Made by a program: the position numbers and the translations under genes. From contig NZ_CP034753.1 of the NCBI RefSeq assembly GCF_004006235.1, positions 1,302,001 through 1,366,000 of the forward strand: a stretch of 64,000 nt of DNA, read 5' to 3'. The number at the start of each line of letters is the position of its first letter. The stretch's first letter is position 1. Origin of the DNA: Agromyces sp. LHK192. GTDB taxonomy: Bacteria; Actinomycetota; Actinomycetes; Actinomycetales; Microbacteriaceae. This document shows, in pieces, positions 17,701-25,447 of the stretch. A model generated the notes under the pieces. That model worked only from the letters and a program-made list of their open reading frames with translations. It was not told where the DNA came from and made no database searches.

Positions 17701-18965
17701 TCCTCGATCGCGAGCCGCAGGTCGTCACGCGTCATCGGTCCGATCACCGAGACGCCGTCGGCGAGCAGCGGCGCCAGCTCCGGCGTCGAAGCGAGGGTGT
17801 CGAGGTAGTCGCTGCGCACCGTCGCCACGATCTGCGTGCCTGCCGAGACGGCGTCCGCGAGTCGCTCGCGGAATGCGGGTGCGGCGCCCGTCTCGGCGGC
17901 GAACCACTCCTCGAGCTGGTCGACCACCACCACGGGACCGTGGCGGTTCGCGGGTGCCTCGTCCAGCATGGCGAGCACCGCGGTTCCTGCGGCGTCGGGC
18001 CTGATCACCTCGACCCGACGGCCTCGGCGACGCAACTCCGGGACGACGCCGGCCAGCATCACCGACGACTTGCCCGAGCCCGACGGCCCGGTGATGACGA
18101 GCGTCGAGGTGGCGGACAGGCGGTCGAGCAGCACTGCGACCTCGCGATCGCGGCCGAAGAAGATCTCGGAATCGTCCGTCGTGAACGCCGACAGCCCCCG
18201 ATACGGGCAGGTGTCGTCACCCCGCTGGGGAGCCGCGATCGGCTCGAGTGAGGGATCCTGACGGAGGATGGCGCGCTCGAGCTCGACGAGCTCGCGTCCG
18301 GGTTCGATGCCGAGCTCGTCGTCGAGGCGTTCGCGTGCCGCGCGGATCGCGGCGAGTGCCTCCGCCTGCCGTCCGCACCGGTAGTTCGCCAGCGCCAGCG
18401 TCGCCCACCGGTGCTCGCGCAGCGGCGCCTCGCGCACCAGCCGCTCCGCGTCGGCGACGACGCTGCGATGCTCGCCGCAGGCGAGCCGCGCGTCGAGCAA
18501 CTCCTCCTCGGCGGAACGGCGAAGCTCGTCGAGTCGGTCGGCGGCGGCGACGGCGGGCTCCCAACGCGCCAGCTCGGGGTACGCGGTGCCGCGCCAGAGG
18601 GCGAGCGCACGCTGATAGACGTCGACCGCGCGGTCGGGTTCGTGCAGCGATGCCCGGGACCGGGCCTGCGCGACGAGCGTCTCGAAGCGGAGCGCATCGA
18701 CGGCATCGCGGTCGATGTGCAGCGCGTACCCGCCGGTTCCCGTGCTGACGATCTCCGGTCCGACCGATGCGCGAATACGGGCGACGGCGGTCTTCACCTG
18801 CTGACGCCAGGTCGCGGGCGGCGCGTCCGACCAGACGGCCTCCGCGAGCGCCGAGGCTTCGAGCGGAGCGGGAAACGCGACGGTGAGCGCGGCGAGCACC
18901 GCACGCTCGCGTGGGCTGAGTTCGGCGTCGCCGATCTCGAGCTCGCCCAGCACGCCGAGGTCCAT
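14739..18965 (-). CDS. Membrane-spanning BTAD-STAND-beta-propeller regulator (AfsR/SARP type)
   Basis: 1408 residues. Order: winged-helix DNA-binding domain (1-90), bacterial transcriptional activation domain of TPR-like repeats (about 91-240), PYRGLSAF...FFGRD linker (254-272), STAND NTPase with Walker A GPSGSGKSS (293-301) and Walker B VVVVDQLEEW (345-354), a basic helix, one membrane segment (about 658-680), then a long beta-propeller-like region (about 750-1390). Topology predicts DNA binding inside and the propeller outside. SARP proteins bind direct repeats spaced about one or two helical turns; GCGAGTACCG repeats lie upstream at 19016-19058. Targets probably include itself and the divergent VOC/lipoprotein operon. 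An ATG ten codons upstream is an alternative start. Confidence 0.85.
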   Translation of the reverse strand: MDLGVLGELEIGDAELSPRERAVLAALTVAFPAPLEASALAEAVWSDAPPATWRQQVKTAVARIRASVGPEIVSTGTGGYALHIDRDAVDALRFETLVAQARSRASLHEPDRAVDVYQRALALWRGTAYPELARWEPAVAAADRLDELRRSAEEELLDARLACGEHRSVVADAERLVREAPLREHRWATLALANYRCGRQAEALAAIRAARERLDDELGIEPGRELVELERAILRQDPSLEPIAAPQRGDDTCPYRGLSAFTTDDSEIFFGRDREVAVLLDRLSATSTLVITGPSGSGKSSVMLAGVVPELRRRGRRVEVIRPDAAGTAVLAMLDEAPANRHGPVVVVDQLEEWFAAETGAAPAFRERLADAVSAGTQIVATVRSDYLDTLASTPELAPLLADGVSVIGPMTRDDLRLAIEEPARRAGLRLEPGLVELILRDAVGQPAALPHLSHALVETWLRREGRTLTVAGYEESGGIVGAIAQSADRLYDRLDAHDRELCRTTFLRLVGRGPDGQAVRRRTRLPAEGEDERSALIARLDRARLITAEGDSIAVAHESIAEAWPRLSGWLEEDAEGTRLLVALTAAADDWDEGGRRPDDLVRGTRLQALLDWRDRSQPNLTALEAAFVEASDAAARAEVADLERRVVRQRRTGRRLRGALIGTVAALAVASLAAVLAVSSADTARRSTEDAQVEALASRSIALQRTDRDVAALIAAEMHRRWPDDPRTRAALMSAMTSAGGFMGSTPVAGLTAGAVIPGTREALLVRDGGTTGVVHDLDTGEELRTVFSGLPRMNLEAPTMLALSDDGSLASVSRLFEGRESGEPALHTEVRVFDLDSGRQVGEVVHMPRDITVPRFSPSEERLVMSSWPDGGLHVIELPTMRLRTAANPVFPGFRPDVDSDPGRPVFWGDEVILAGSRDRLTWYDASTLLPTRSIEVPDGSANEGIFPIGDGSAVTSGEGGLARVLVDQGTVVWYRPWTQEDPWQCRTATVLLDRGTVLCGSRGGVVTEFGLADGEPTGAAFEPQAGPVNRIDVATDPMTLVAFAVQGESLSRWRLDGSGPASRMIADGHLVVNGFDPGGSALMLERIGDVAGGGIAPSILWDPEADEALETGMDSAVSLASWAGPGVVAARRDGILTFFDVSTGRSYGDPLMPPGADFAFPSRDPDRTYVVMLDPSTDDGELYGEAATYSSVALADVRTGRLTGVDLPAINPLAVADTTDGDRVVIDQDDVAGAGATLVYDGRTGDLVAEGLPDARGVLVTADGTVVSSGTEELLLSGVDDLEPFGALPSSRDSWWSIQMDAPGRTLLSPTRSDLVSIFDLETRRLIGDPLQADSPFAPPAYLRHDGMRMALNLGDGVAYWTLDPADHFRAACRLAGRELTDTEWSTYLGSIGDRRETCAGVLG

Positions 18966-19015
18966 GCCCCGAGCTTCGACCCATCGCCCGGTCATCGTCA
19001 ACGACCGCGCGTGGG

Positions 19016-19058
19016 GCGAGTACCGCGCGAGTACCGCTGCGCACCGGGGCGAGTACCG
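19016..19058. promoter_or_regulatory. Three GCGAGTACCG direct repeats, candidate SARP-type box
   Basis: Identical 10-mers GCGAGTACCG start at 19016, 19027 and 19049, giving spacings of 11 and 22 bases, so all lie on one face of the helix. They fall in the 113-base divergent region between the BTAD regulator and the VOC gene. OmpR/SARP-type winged helices bind such direct repeats. Confidence 0.75.
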
Positions 19059-19078
19059 GTGCCGGCGACGGTGGACGC

Positions 19079-19516
19079 ATGCCACGATTCACCACCGCAG
19101 TCGGCAGCATGAGTGTCGACGACCTCACGACCGCGAGGGCGTTCTACGCCTGGGTCCTCGGTGCGGACGTCCGCGCGTTCGAAGCCGGCGGGCTCCTCGT
19201 CGCGTTCCCCGACGGTCACAGGATCCACGTGTACGACAAGGGGGCGCTGCACGAACCGGCGCCCTACACCGCCCTCAACTTCGTCGTCGACGACATCGGC
19301 CGCGCCGTCGACGACCTGATCGCCGCCGGCGTCGACACGAAGCCGTACGACGACGGCACGCTCCCCACCGACGACCGTGGGATCGGCAGGTCGGGAGCGA
19401 TGGCGAGGGCGTGGTTCCGCGATCCCGCGCGGAACCTGCTGAGCGTCGTCCAGCTGCCGCAGCACGTCGCGACCGACCCCGCCCTCGACGACCGACGTCG
19501 AGTCGACCACCCGTGA
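19079..19516 (+). CDS. VOC-family (glyoxalase/bleomycin-resistance fold) protein
   Basis: 145 residues with the beta-alpha-beta-beta-beta pairing of the vicinal-oxygen-chelate fold: SMSVDDLTTARAFYAWVLG, GGLLVAFPDGHRIHVYDKG, ALNFVVDDIGRAVDDLIAAG and a final ARAWFRDPARNLLSVVQLP strand. Both halves of a single module are present, so it probably dimerises to make the metal site. Substrate is unknown. It is the first gene of a three-gene unit with two propeller lipoproteins and diverges from the BTAD-STAND regulator. The start lies 21 bases after the third GCGAGTACCG repeat; no clear ribosome site is visible. Confidence 0.8.
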   Translation: MPRFTTAVGSMSVDDLTTARAFYAWVLGADVRAFEAGGLLVAFPDGHRIHVYDKGALHEPAPYTALNFVVDDIGRAVDDLIAAGVDTKPYDDGTLPTDDRGIGRSGAMARAWFRDPARNLLSVVQLPQHVATDPALDDRRRVDHP

Positions 19517-19526
19517 GGAGCATCCG

Positions 19527-20501
19527 ATGAACGACCAGGATTGAATCCGGCACCGCCCTCGGACGCTCGCGGCGCTCGTCGCGCTCGTCGCCGGCGTGTG
19601 CGCCCTGGGTGGCTGCGCCGCGGCCGGCCCGGCCGACCCGGCGACGACCGGTTCGCCGTCGGTCGAGCCGGCCGCGGCCGGCTCCGGCACGACCGACCTC
19701 ATGGTCTTCGGTGCCGCGGCGACCGGCGAGAACCCCGACCTCTTCACCATCCGGCTCGACGGCACCGAACGGGTGCAGCTCACCGACGACCCGGCATTCG
19801 ACGCGTGCGCGACCTTCGGGCCGGATGCCCGGACCGTGGTGTTCTGCAGCGATCGATCCGGAGCGTTCGAGATCTGGGCGACCGACATCGAGGGGGCGAC
19901 GGCGCGACAGCTCACGTCGATCGGCGGCTTCGCCACGTTCCCGGATGTCTCGCCCGACGGGCGCACCGTCGCGTTCTGCGCGAACGCCCCGGGCGAACCC
20001 GAAGAGACCGAGGACCTCTGGACCGTGGGCCTCGACGGCTCGGCACCCATCCGGATCACCGACACGCCGAAGGCATCCGACTGCTACCCGAGCTGGTCGC
20101 CCGACGGCGACAGGACCGCCTTCGTCTCATCGCGCGAGGACGGACCGAACGTCTGGGTCGTGAACGCCGACGGGTCGGGCGCCACCCGCCTCACGACCGA
20201 CAGCGGCGTCGCGGAGCAGCTGCCCGACTGGAGTCCGGACGGATCGAGCATCGCGTTCGCCGCCGACGGCGAGGTCTGGACGATGGACGCCGACGGCAGC
20301 GCCGCCGAACCGATCACGTCTGGCGTGGAGACCGAGTTCAGCCCGGCCTGGACCGGCGACGGGGATCGGATCGTCTACCGCGTCATCGACCGTGCTGCGG
20401 CGCGGAACGAGCTGTGGGTCATGTCGGCGGACGGCGGGGATGCACAGCGGATCCCGGGCGTCGAGGACGACGACGCGTTCCGACCGGCGGTGGCGTGGTG
20501 A
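19527..20501 (+). pseudogene. TolB-like beta-propeller lipoprotein with an in-frame stop in its leader
   Basis: A well-placed ATG at 19527 (GAGGAG five bases upstream, ten bases after the VOC stop) opens a frame reading MNDQD-stop-IRHRPRTLAALVALVAG, then the lipobox LGGC and a mature domain. TGA at 19542-19544 is codon 6; everything after it is intact in the same frame to 20501. The mature part has several PD40/TolB-type repeats (TDDPAFDACATFGPD, SPDGRTVAF, CYPSWSPDGDR, DWSPDGSSIAF). The only in-frame start after the stop, GTG 19596, would remove almost the whole signal peptide. So this is either an inactivated gene or a sequence error. Without the stop it would encode about 324 residues. Confidence 0.75.
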
Positions 20502-21544
20502 ACGGGATCCACGGTCGCGCAGCGCGCGGCCTGCTCGCGGCGATCGCCTCCGGTGCCCTCGTCGCCTCGCTCGTCGCCTGCGCGACGACCGCACCGGGAT
20601 CGACTGCGGCCAACTCGACGCCCGATTCGACGACCGACTCGACGACCGCGTCGACGCCGCCGACCGCCGACACGAGTGATCAGGTCGCCGACGTGTTCGA
20701 GATCCCCCACGCGGCAGGCTCGGTGGCCGTCTCCGGCGGAGCGGTGTGGGTGCTGCCGCATCTCGACCAGGTCGCGCTCCGGATCGACCCCGACACGGGC
20801 GAGGTGACCGAACTCCCGCTGCCGGGCGTCGGCGCCGAGATCACGGCCTCCGACACCGAGGTGTGGGCGTCCGTCTCGCATCCGTCGACGTTCGCGCCGA
20901 TCGGGCTCGTGCGCATCGACAGCACGACCTCGACGGTCACGCACGTCGTCGACGGCACCACGACTTTCCCGCACCTCATCGGTGACACGGTCTGGGCGCT
21001 GGCATCCGACGGCGTGATGCACGGGTACTCGCGCACCGACGCGACCGAGGTCGCGACCTTCGAGACCGGGGTGGTCGGCGGCGGTGCCGCCGAGGCCGGC
21101 GGATACCTGTGGCCGGGCAACCCCTCGGTGGGGTACCGGTTCGACCCCGCCGACGCCTCGATGCTCGACGTGACCGATCTCGGACTCGTCTCGCTCGCGG
21201 AGGCCGGCGGGCGGATCTGGGGCACGCCGTTCTCCGAGGCCGGGGGTGCACTGAGCTCGTACGAACCGGACGGAACCGACGTGCGCCGGGCCGACCTGCC
21301 CGAGGGCATGCTCGTATACCTCGACGCTGTCCCGATCGACGACGACCGGTTCTGGATCGTCGTCGCCGAGCGCGGTGCGGCCCCGCACTCGCAGGTCGCC
21401 GAGTTCGACGCGGTCACCGGTGAGATCGGGCAGGTGCTCACGTTCCCCGGCAAGCTCGAGAACGGCATCGACTCCGACGGCGACTGCGTCTGGGGCCCGA
21501 TCCTGCGCCAGCCGAAGGTCGTGCGGGTGTGTCCGACCGGGTGA
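20498..21544 (+). CDS. Beta-propeller-like lipoprotein
   Basis: 348 residues from GTG 20498, overlapping the previous stop by four bases (GTGA). The leader GLLAAIASGALVASLVAC ends in lipobox LVAC with Cys28, so the protein should be exported and lipid-anchored outside. A Ser/Thr/Pro/Asp-rich linker follows (about 30-65). The rest shows repeated beta-blade-like units such as VSGGAVWVLPHLDQVALRID, EVWASVSHPS, TVWALASDG and RIWGTPFSEAGG, similar to quinoprotein- or virginiamycin-B-lyase-like propellers; no catalytic residues are evident. With the preceding interrupted gene it suggests a surface propeller pair. Confidence 0.8.
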   Translation: MNGIHGRAARGLLAAIASGALVASLVACATTAPGSTAANSTPDSTTDSTTASTPPTADTSDQVADVFEIPHAAGSVAVSGGAVWVLPHLDQVALRIDPDTGEVTELPLPGVGAEITASDTEVWASVSHPSTFAPIGLVRIDSTTSTVTHVVDGTTTFPHLIGDTVWALASDGVMHGYSRTDATEVATFETGVVGGGAAEAGGYLWPGNPSVGYRFDPADASMLDVTDLGLVSLAEAGGRIWGTPFSEAGGALSSYEPDGTDVRRADLPEGMLVYLDAVPIDDDRFWIVVAERGAAPHSQVAEFDAVTGEIGQVLTFPGKLENGIDSDGDCVWGPILRQPKVVRVCPTG

Positions 21545-21584
21545 GCGGAGTCGAGCCGCCGGGCCGAGCGGCCGGGCCGAGCGG

Positions 21585-22304
21585 CTACGCTGCCTCGGCG
21601 CCGTCGAGCCAGGCGTCGAACACGAGCCGCGCGCGCTCGCCGAGCAGCATTCCGTCGCGCGCGGCATCCGCTCGGATCCCGCGCGGATCGATGCCGGCCG
21701 CCGCGAGCTCGACGGCGTGCCCGATGAGCCAGCGCTCGAGCCGGGCCGGCTCGACCTCGAGGTGGAACTGCAGCCCGAGGACCGCGTCGCCGATCGCGAA
21801 GGCCTGGTTCGGGAACCCCGGAGTGGCGGCGAGCGAAGCGGATGCCTCGGGCACCGCGAACTCGTCGCCGTGCCAGTGCAGCACGGGGGTGCCGTCGAGC
21901 AGGGCGAGCGGCGATGCACCGCCGGCGTCGGTGAGCTCGAGCGGTGCGAAGCCGATCTCCTTCCGGCCGGTCGCGCGCACCTCGGCGCCGAGCGCGCGGG
22001 CGATCACCTGGGCGCCCAGGCACACGCCGAGCGTCGGCGCGCCGGCCGAGACGCGCTCGCCCACCACGCGCAGCTCCTCACGCAGGAACGGGTACCGGTC
22101 GAGCTCGGCGTCGTCGGCCACGCCGATCGGCCCACCCAGCACGACCACGAGGTCGGCCTCCGCGACCCGGCCGTCGTCGAGCGCGTCGATGCCGGCCTCG
22201 ACCGTCTCGAGCGAATACCCGCGACGTTCGAGCAGCGGGCCGAGCAGGCCGAGGTCCTCGAACGCGAGATGGCGGATCGCGGTCGCCCGCCTGGCAGCAC
22301 CCAT
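21585..22304 (-). CDS. Class I glutamine amidotransferase-like protein
   Basis: 239 residues from the ATG at 22302-22304, which lies seven bases after a minus-strand TACGCT -10 (leaderless). The glutaminase triad is complete: Cys95 in TLGVCLGAQ, His181 and Glu183 in LQFHLEVE. VVLGGPIGVADD and LHWHGDEF are typical of the GMP-synthase-like stand-alone amidotransferases (YfeJ/GATase1-like). These act on glutamine or gamma-glutamyl compounds; the acceptor is unknown. It is convergent with the lipoprotein gene, the two separated by a 13-bp tandem repeat (21561-21586). Confidence 0.85.
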   Translation of the reverse strand: MGAARRATAIRHLAFEDLGLLGPLLERRGYSLETVEAGIDALDDGRVAEADLVVVLGGPIGVADDAELDRYPFLREELRVVGERVSAGAPTLGVCLGAQVIARALGAEVRATGRKEIGFAPLELTDAGGASPLALLDGTPVLHWHGDEFAVPEASASLAATPGFPNQAFAIGDAVLGLQFHLEVEPARLERWLIGHAVELAAAGIDPRGIRADAARDGMLLGERARLVFDAWLDGAEAA

Positions 22305-22311
22305 GCAGGGG

Positions 22312-22317
22312 AGCGTA
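22312..22317 (-). promoter_or_regulatory. -10 box of the amidotransferase gene
   Basis: TACGCT on the minus strand, seven bases before the ATG; implies a leaderless transcript. Confidence 0.45.
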
Positions 22318-22438
22318 GTCGCGCGCGGCGACGATTCGAGCTGGCGCGAGGCGCGCGTGTGTCCCCGCGTGACACCGCGCCGCGACATCCGGCAGCCTCC
22401 GGCGTATCGTCGCTCGCACCGAATCGCTAGGAGTCCTC

Positions 22439-22789
22439 ATGTCGTACCGCGAGCCGCACGCCCCGACCACGCCCCGCTCGGGCGAGGCGATGGGCATGCG
22501 CGGCTGCGAGGCGCACGCGGACTGCGCGAGCGATCGCCCCGGTCACGGGCTCAACCGCGTGCAGGCGCGACTCGCGCAGGCCACCCCGAGTCGGTGGCTC
22601 GATGCCGTCGTGGTCGACACCGACGCCGACGGGTTCGTGCACATCGCGACGCTCGACGGCGCGGTGCGCAGGCTCTGGCACCACGAGCCGCTGGGCGAGG
22701 CGCTGACGGCCGGCGAGCCGGTCGCGCTGCATGCGGTCTACGGCGTGCTCGCGCACGGCACCACGCGCCGCAGCGTCGCCGACGCCTGA
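22439..22789 (+). CDS. Small hypothetical protein
   Basis: 116 residues, ATG with AGGAGT five bases upstream. It is soluble, with an N-terminal polar segment holding two cysteines (GCEAHADC) and a compact C-terminal part of beta-strand character (WLDAVVVDTDADGFVHIATLDGAVRRLWHHE). I do not recognise the family. The HH, His-rich and Cys positions might bind metal, and the convergent neighbour is a copper-storage-type protein, but that is inference. Stops 11 bases from the neighbour's stop. Confidence 0.7.
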   Translation: MSYREPHAPTTPRSGEAMGMRGCEAHADCASDRPGHGLNRVQARLAQATPSRWLDAVVVDTDADGFVHIATLDGAVRRLWHHEPLGEALTAGEPVALHAVYGVLAHGTTRRSVADA

Positions 22790-22799
22790 GCCCCGCGGC

Positions 22800-23237
22800 T
22801 CACATCGCCGGCGCCATCCCCTTCATCGAGTCGAGCATCTTCTCGAGCGCCATGGCGGCCTGGTCGCACGCCATCGCGCACATGCGGCAGTGCTCGCTCA
22901 TCTCCGCATGCATCATGCACTCGGCCGAGCACGCACGGCACATCGCCATCGTGGACTCCATCATCGACATCATGACGGCCAGGTCCCAGCCGTTCATGCG
23001 CAGCATCATCCGCATCATGGTGCCGCACATGTCGGCGCAGTTCGCGCACATCGCGGCGCAGCGCCCCATGCCCTCGCCGGCGTCCGCGTCGGCGCACATG
23101 ATGCACGCCTGAGCGCACGCCGAGAGGGCCTCCAGACACTCCTCCATCATCGACATGTCCATGCCCTTCATGGGCATGTCCGACATCGACATGGCGCCCT
23201 TCATCATGTCCATCGTCAGGTTCATCATCGCGCGCAC
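22800..23237 (-). CDS. Copper-storage-type (Csp/DUF326) Cys- and Met-rich four-helix protein
   Basis: 145 residues with 14 Cys and about 39 Met. Cysteines occur at 34, 41, 45, 48, 60, 64, 67, 71, 100, 103, 107, 117, 120 and 124 in CxxC/CxxxC spacing along predicted helices, as in Csp proteins that bind many Cu(I) ions inside a four-helix bundle. Residues 1-31 are a Met-rich tract without a signal peptide, so the protein should be cytosolic (Csp3-like), buffering copper. The Met-rich lead is additional to the usual core. The start is GTG 23237; ATG 23228 three codons later is equally possible. No copper-repressor box was recognised upstream. Confidence 0.85.
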   Translation of the reverse strand: MRAMMNLTMDMMKGAMSMSDMPMKGMDMSMMEECLEALSACAQACIMCADADAGEGMGRCAAMCANCADMCGTMMRMMLRMNGWDLAVMMSMMESTMAMCRACSAECMMHAEMSEHCRMCAMACDQAAMALEKMLDSMKGMAPAM

Positions 23238-23368
23238 CGCTCCGATCGGGCTGCCGGGCGTCGACGGATGCCGGCTGCGGAACTCGGCGACCCTGTGTCC
23301 GCGTCATGCTACGCCGGGAGCGCGCCGGCCAGAAGGTCGGGACCGTTACGTTCCCGTGAACCGGCATC

Positions 23369-23402
23369 GGCGACGGATGCCCCGGGCAGGGCATCCGTCG
23401 CC
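23369..23402 (-). terminator. Terminator of the MHS transporter gene
   Basis: Perfect 14-base-pair stem GGCGACGGATGCCC (23369-23382) against 23389-23402 with a six-base loop, 31 bases beyond the transporter stop. Confidence 0.8.
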
Positions 23403-23432
23403 GTTCGCTGCAGTGGTCGGCAGTCGACCGGG

Positions 23433-24806
23433 TCAGCGGTCGATGTCGACGTCCTTCGTCTCCTTCGAGAGCAGGAGCGCGATCAGCGTGAGCACGGCCA
23501 TCACCGAGAGGTAGACGCCGACCCAGAACGGGCTGCCGCCGCCGGCCTGCCAGAGCGCGACCGCGATGAACGGGGCCACCGCGGCACCGAGGATCGACGA
23601 CACGTTGTACGAGATGCCGGAACCCGTGTAGCGGACGTTCGTCGGGAACAGCTCCGGAAGCAGGGCGCCCATCGGGCCGAAGGTCATGCCCATGAGCGCG
23701 AAGCCCACGATGAGCCACGCCATGACGCCCGCGAACCCGCCCGCCAGCAACGGCACCCACAGCAAGCCGAACACGATGATGCCCAGCGTCACCCAGATGA
23801 GCGTCTTGCGGCGGCCGAAGCGGTCGGCCCACGGGCCCGAGAGCAGCGTGAAGATGCCGAAGAACACGACGCCGCCGATGAGCATGAGCACGAACGTGTT
23901 GTACGAGTACCCGAGGCCGGGCAGGCCGCCGTCGGCGGGTTCGACCGGCGCGCGGCCGTAGCTCAGCGAGAACGTGGTCATCAGGTAGAAGAGCACGTAG
24001 GTGGCGAGCATGAAGAAGGTGCCGAGGATCAGCTGCTTCCAGTAGTCCTTGAAGACCGCGGCGAGCGGCAGGCGCTTCAGCTTGCCCTGCTGCGACGCCT
24101 TCGAGAACGCCGTCGACTCGACCAGGCGCAGCCGCACCCAGAGGCCGACCGCGACCATCACGACCGAGAACAGGAACGGGATGCGCCAGCCCCAGTCGAG
24201 GAACGCCTGCGACGGCATCGACGGGTCATCCGACGGCAGCATCGCGGCGATGATGAGGAACAGGCCGTTCGCGATGATGAACCCGATCGGCGCACCCAGC
24301 TGGGGGAAGGTGCCGTACCAGGCGCGCTTGCCCGCCGGCGCGTTCTCGGTCGCGACGAGCGCCGCGCCCGACCACTCGCCGCCGAGCGCGAAGCCCTGCG
24401 CGATGCGCAGGATCACGAGCAGGAGCGGTGCGAACCAGCCGACGAGCGCGTAGGTCGGCAGGACCCCGATGAGGAAGGTCGCGATGCCCATCGTGAGCAG
24501 CGCGCCGACGAGGGTGGCCTTGCGGCCGTGCTTGTCACCGAGGTGGCCGAAGACCACGGCGCCCAGCGGGCGGGCGACCATGGCCGCGCCGAAGATCGCG
24601 AACGACGACAGCAGAGCGGTGGTCGGGTCGCCGGCGGGGAAGAAGAGATGGGGGAAGACGAGGACGGCGGCGGTCGCGTAGACGTAGAAGTCGTAGAACT
24701 CGATCGTCGTGCCGATGAGGCTGGCGAGGATGACGCGCGAGCGCGGGTTCGCCGGGGTCGATGCCGACGTCGTGGCGCCGGACGCGGTCGTGGAGGAAGC
24801 GGACAT
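23433..24806 (-). CDS. MFS transporter, metabolite:H+ symporter (MHS) family
   Basis: 457 residues with twelve hydrophobic segments. MHS signatures are present: ASLIGTTIEFYDFYVYATAA in helix 1, GHLGDKHGRKATLV loop 2-3, RIAQGFALGGEWSGAALVATE in helix 4, and the second-half SGPWADRFGRRKTLIW loop. This family (ProP, ShiA, KgtP) brings betaines, shikimate, dicarboxylates or similar solutes in with protons; the substrate cannot be specified here. ATG with AGGAG upstream. Single gene between the rib operon terminator and the copper-storage gene. Confidence 0.9.
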   Translation of the reverse strand: MSASSTTASGATTSASTPANPRSRVILASLIGTTIEFYDFYVYATAAVLVFPHLFFPAGDPTTALLSSFAIFGAAMVARPLGAVVFGHLGDKHGRKATLVGALLTMGIATFLIGVLPTYALVGWFAPLLLVILRIAQGFALGGEWSGAALVATENAPAGKRAWYGTFPQLGAPIGFIIANGLFLIIAAMLPSDDPSMPSQAFLDWGWRIPFLFSVVMVAVGLWVRLRLVESTAFSKASQQGKLKRLPLAAVFKDYWKQLILGTFFMLATYVLFYLMTTFSLSYGRAPVEPADGGLPGLGYSYNTFVLMLIGGVVFFGIFTLLSGPWADRFGRRKTLIWVTLGIIVFGLLWVPLLAGGFAGVMAWLIVGFALMGMTFGPMGALLPELFPTNVRYTGSGISYNVSSILGAAVAPFIAVALWQAGGGSPFWVGVYLSVMAVLTLIALLLSKETKDVDIDR

Positions 24807-24923
24807 GCCTGCGAGGACTCCTGGGTTGCGTGGAACGGCTCACCGGCACGGGTCGATCTGGCGCGTGGGCCGGGAGCGGAGGGAATCGTCGCTTGTGGCA
24901 ACCGAAACAGCTTAGGCGCGCCT

Positions 24924-24968
24924 CGCAGGATCCCCGCATCCAGCACGACGAGCGGCGGGGATCCTGCG
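24924..24968 (-). terminator. rib operon terminator
   Basis: Perfect 14-base-pair stem CGCAGGATCCCCGC (24924-24937) against 24955-24968, 17-base loop, starting nine bases after the ribH stop. Confidence 0.75.
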
Positions 24969-24976
24969 ACGAACGG

Positions 24977-25447
24977 TCAGCCGCGCAGGGTCTTCAGCAC
25001 CCGGGCGGTCGCGAGCGCGGCCTCGGCGGCCTCGCGCCCCTTGTCCTCCTTCGAACCCGGAAGGCCGGCCCGGTCGAGGCCCTGCTGCTCGTCGTCGAGG
25101 GTGAGCACGCCGAAGCCGACCGGCTTGCCCGTGTCGAGCGCCACGCGGGTGAGGCCGTCGGTCGCGGCCGACGACACGTACTCGAAGTGCGGGGTGCCGC
25201 CGCGGATGATCACGCCGAGCGCGACCACCGCATCGGCTCCCGCCTCGAGGGCCGCCTTCGCGACCACCGGCAGCTCGAAGCTCCCGGGCACGCGGACCAG
25301 CGAGAACGACGCACCGGATGCCTCGAGCGTGCGGGTCGCACCCGCGATGAGGCCGTCGCTGATCTCGTCGTGCCAGCTGCCCGCGACGATCACCACGTCG
25401 AGGCCCGTGCCGTCGATGTCGAGGGTGGGGGATCCTGCTCCGCTCAT
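24977..25447 (-). CDS. ribH: 6,7-Dimethyl-8-ribityllumazine synthase
   Basis: 156 residues, the normal length. It condenses 5-amino-6-ribitylaminouracil with 3,4-dihydroxy-2-butanone 4-phosphate, the penultimate step of riboflavin synthesis. Family motifs are [31 protein letters not shown] and [22 protein letters not shown], with the DDEQQ segment. It is the last gene of the operon, its ATG overlapping the ribBA stop by four bases. Confidence 0.95.
   Translation of the reverse strand: MSGAGSPTLDIDGTGLDVVIVAGSWHDEISDGLIAGATRTLEASGASFSLVRVPGSFELPVVAKAALEAGADAVVALGVIIRGGTPHFEYVSSAATDGLTRVALDTGKPVGFGVLTLDDEQQGLDRAGLPGSKEDKGREAAEAALATARVLKTLRG

Noticed and set aside
9342-18251. Long plus-strand frames opposite the ABC exporter and the BTAD-STAND gene
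   Set aside because: Same high-GC artefact; the minus-strand proteins carry all catalytic motifs and the plus frames carry none.
19542-19544. TGA read as selenocysteine
   Set aside because: It lies in a signal peptide n-region, no SECIS-like hairpin is evident, and no selenoprotein function is expected of a TolB-like propeller lipoprotein.
21561-21586. 13-bp tandem repeat as an attachment site
   Set aside because: Two imperfect GGGCCGAGCGGC units in a GC-rich convergent gap, with no integrase or mobile genes around.
22800-23432. CsoR-type copper operator for the Csp gene
   Set aside because: No palindrome of the expected GTA-CCC/GGG-TAC type was found upstream; only a weak TAGCAT -10 candidate.
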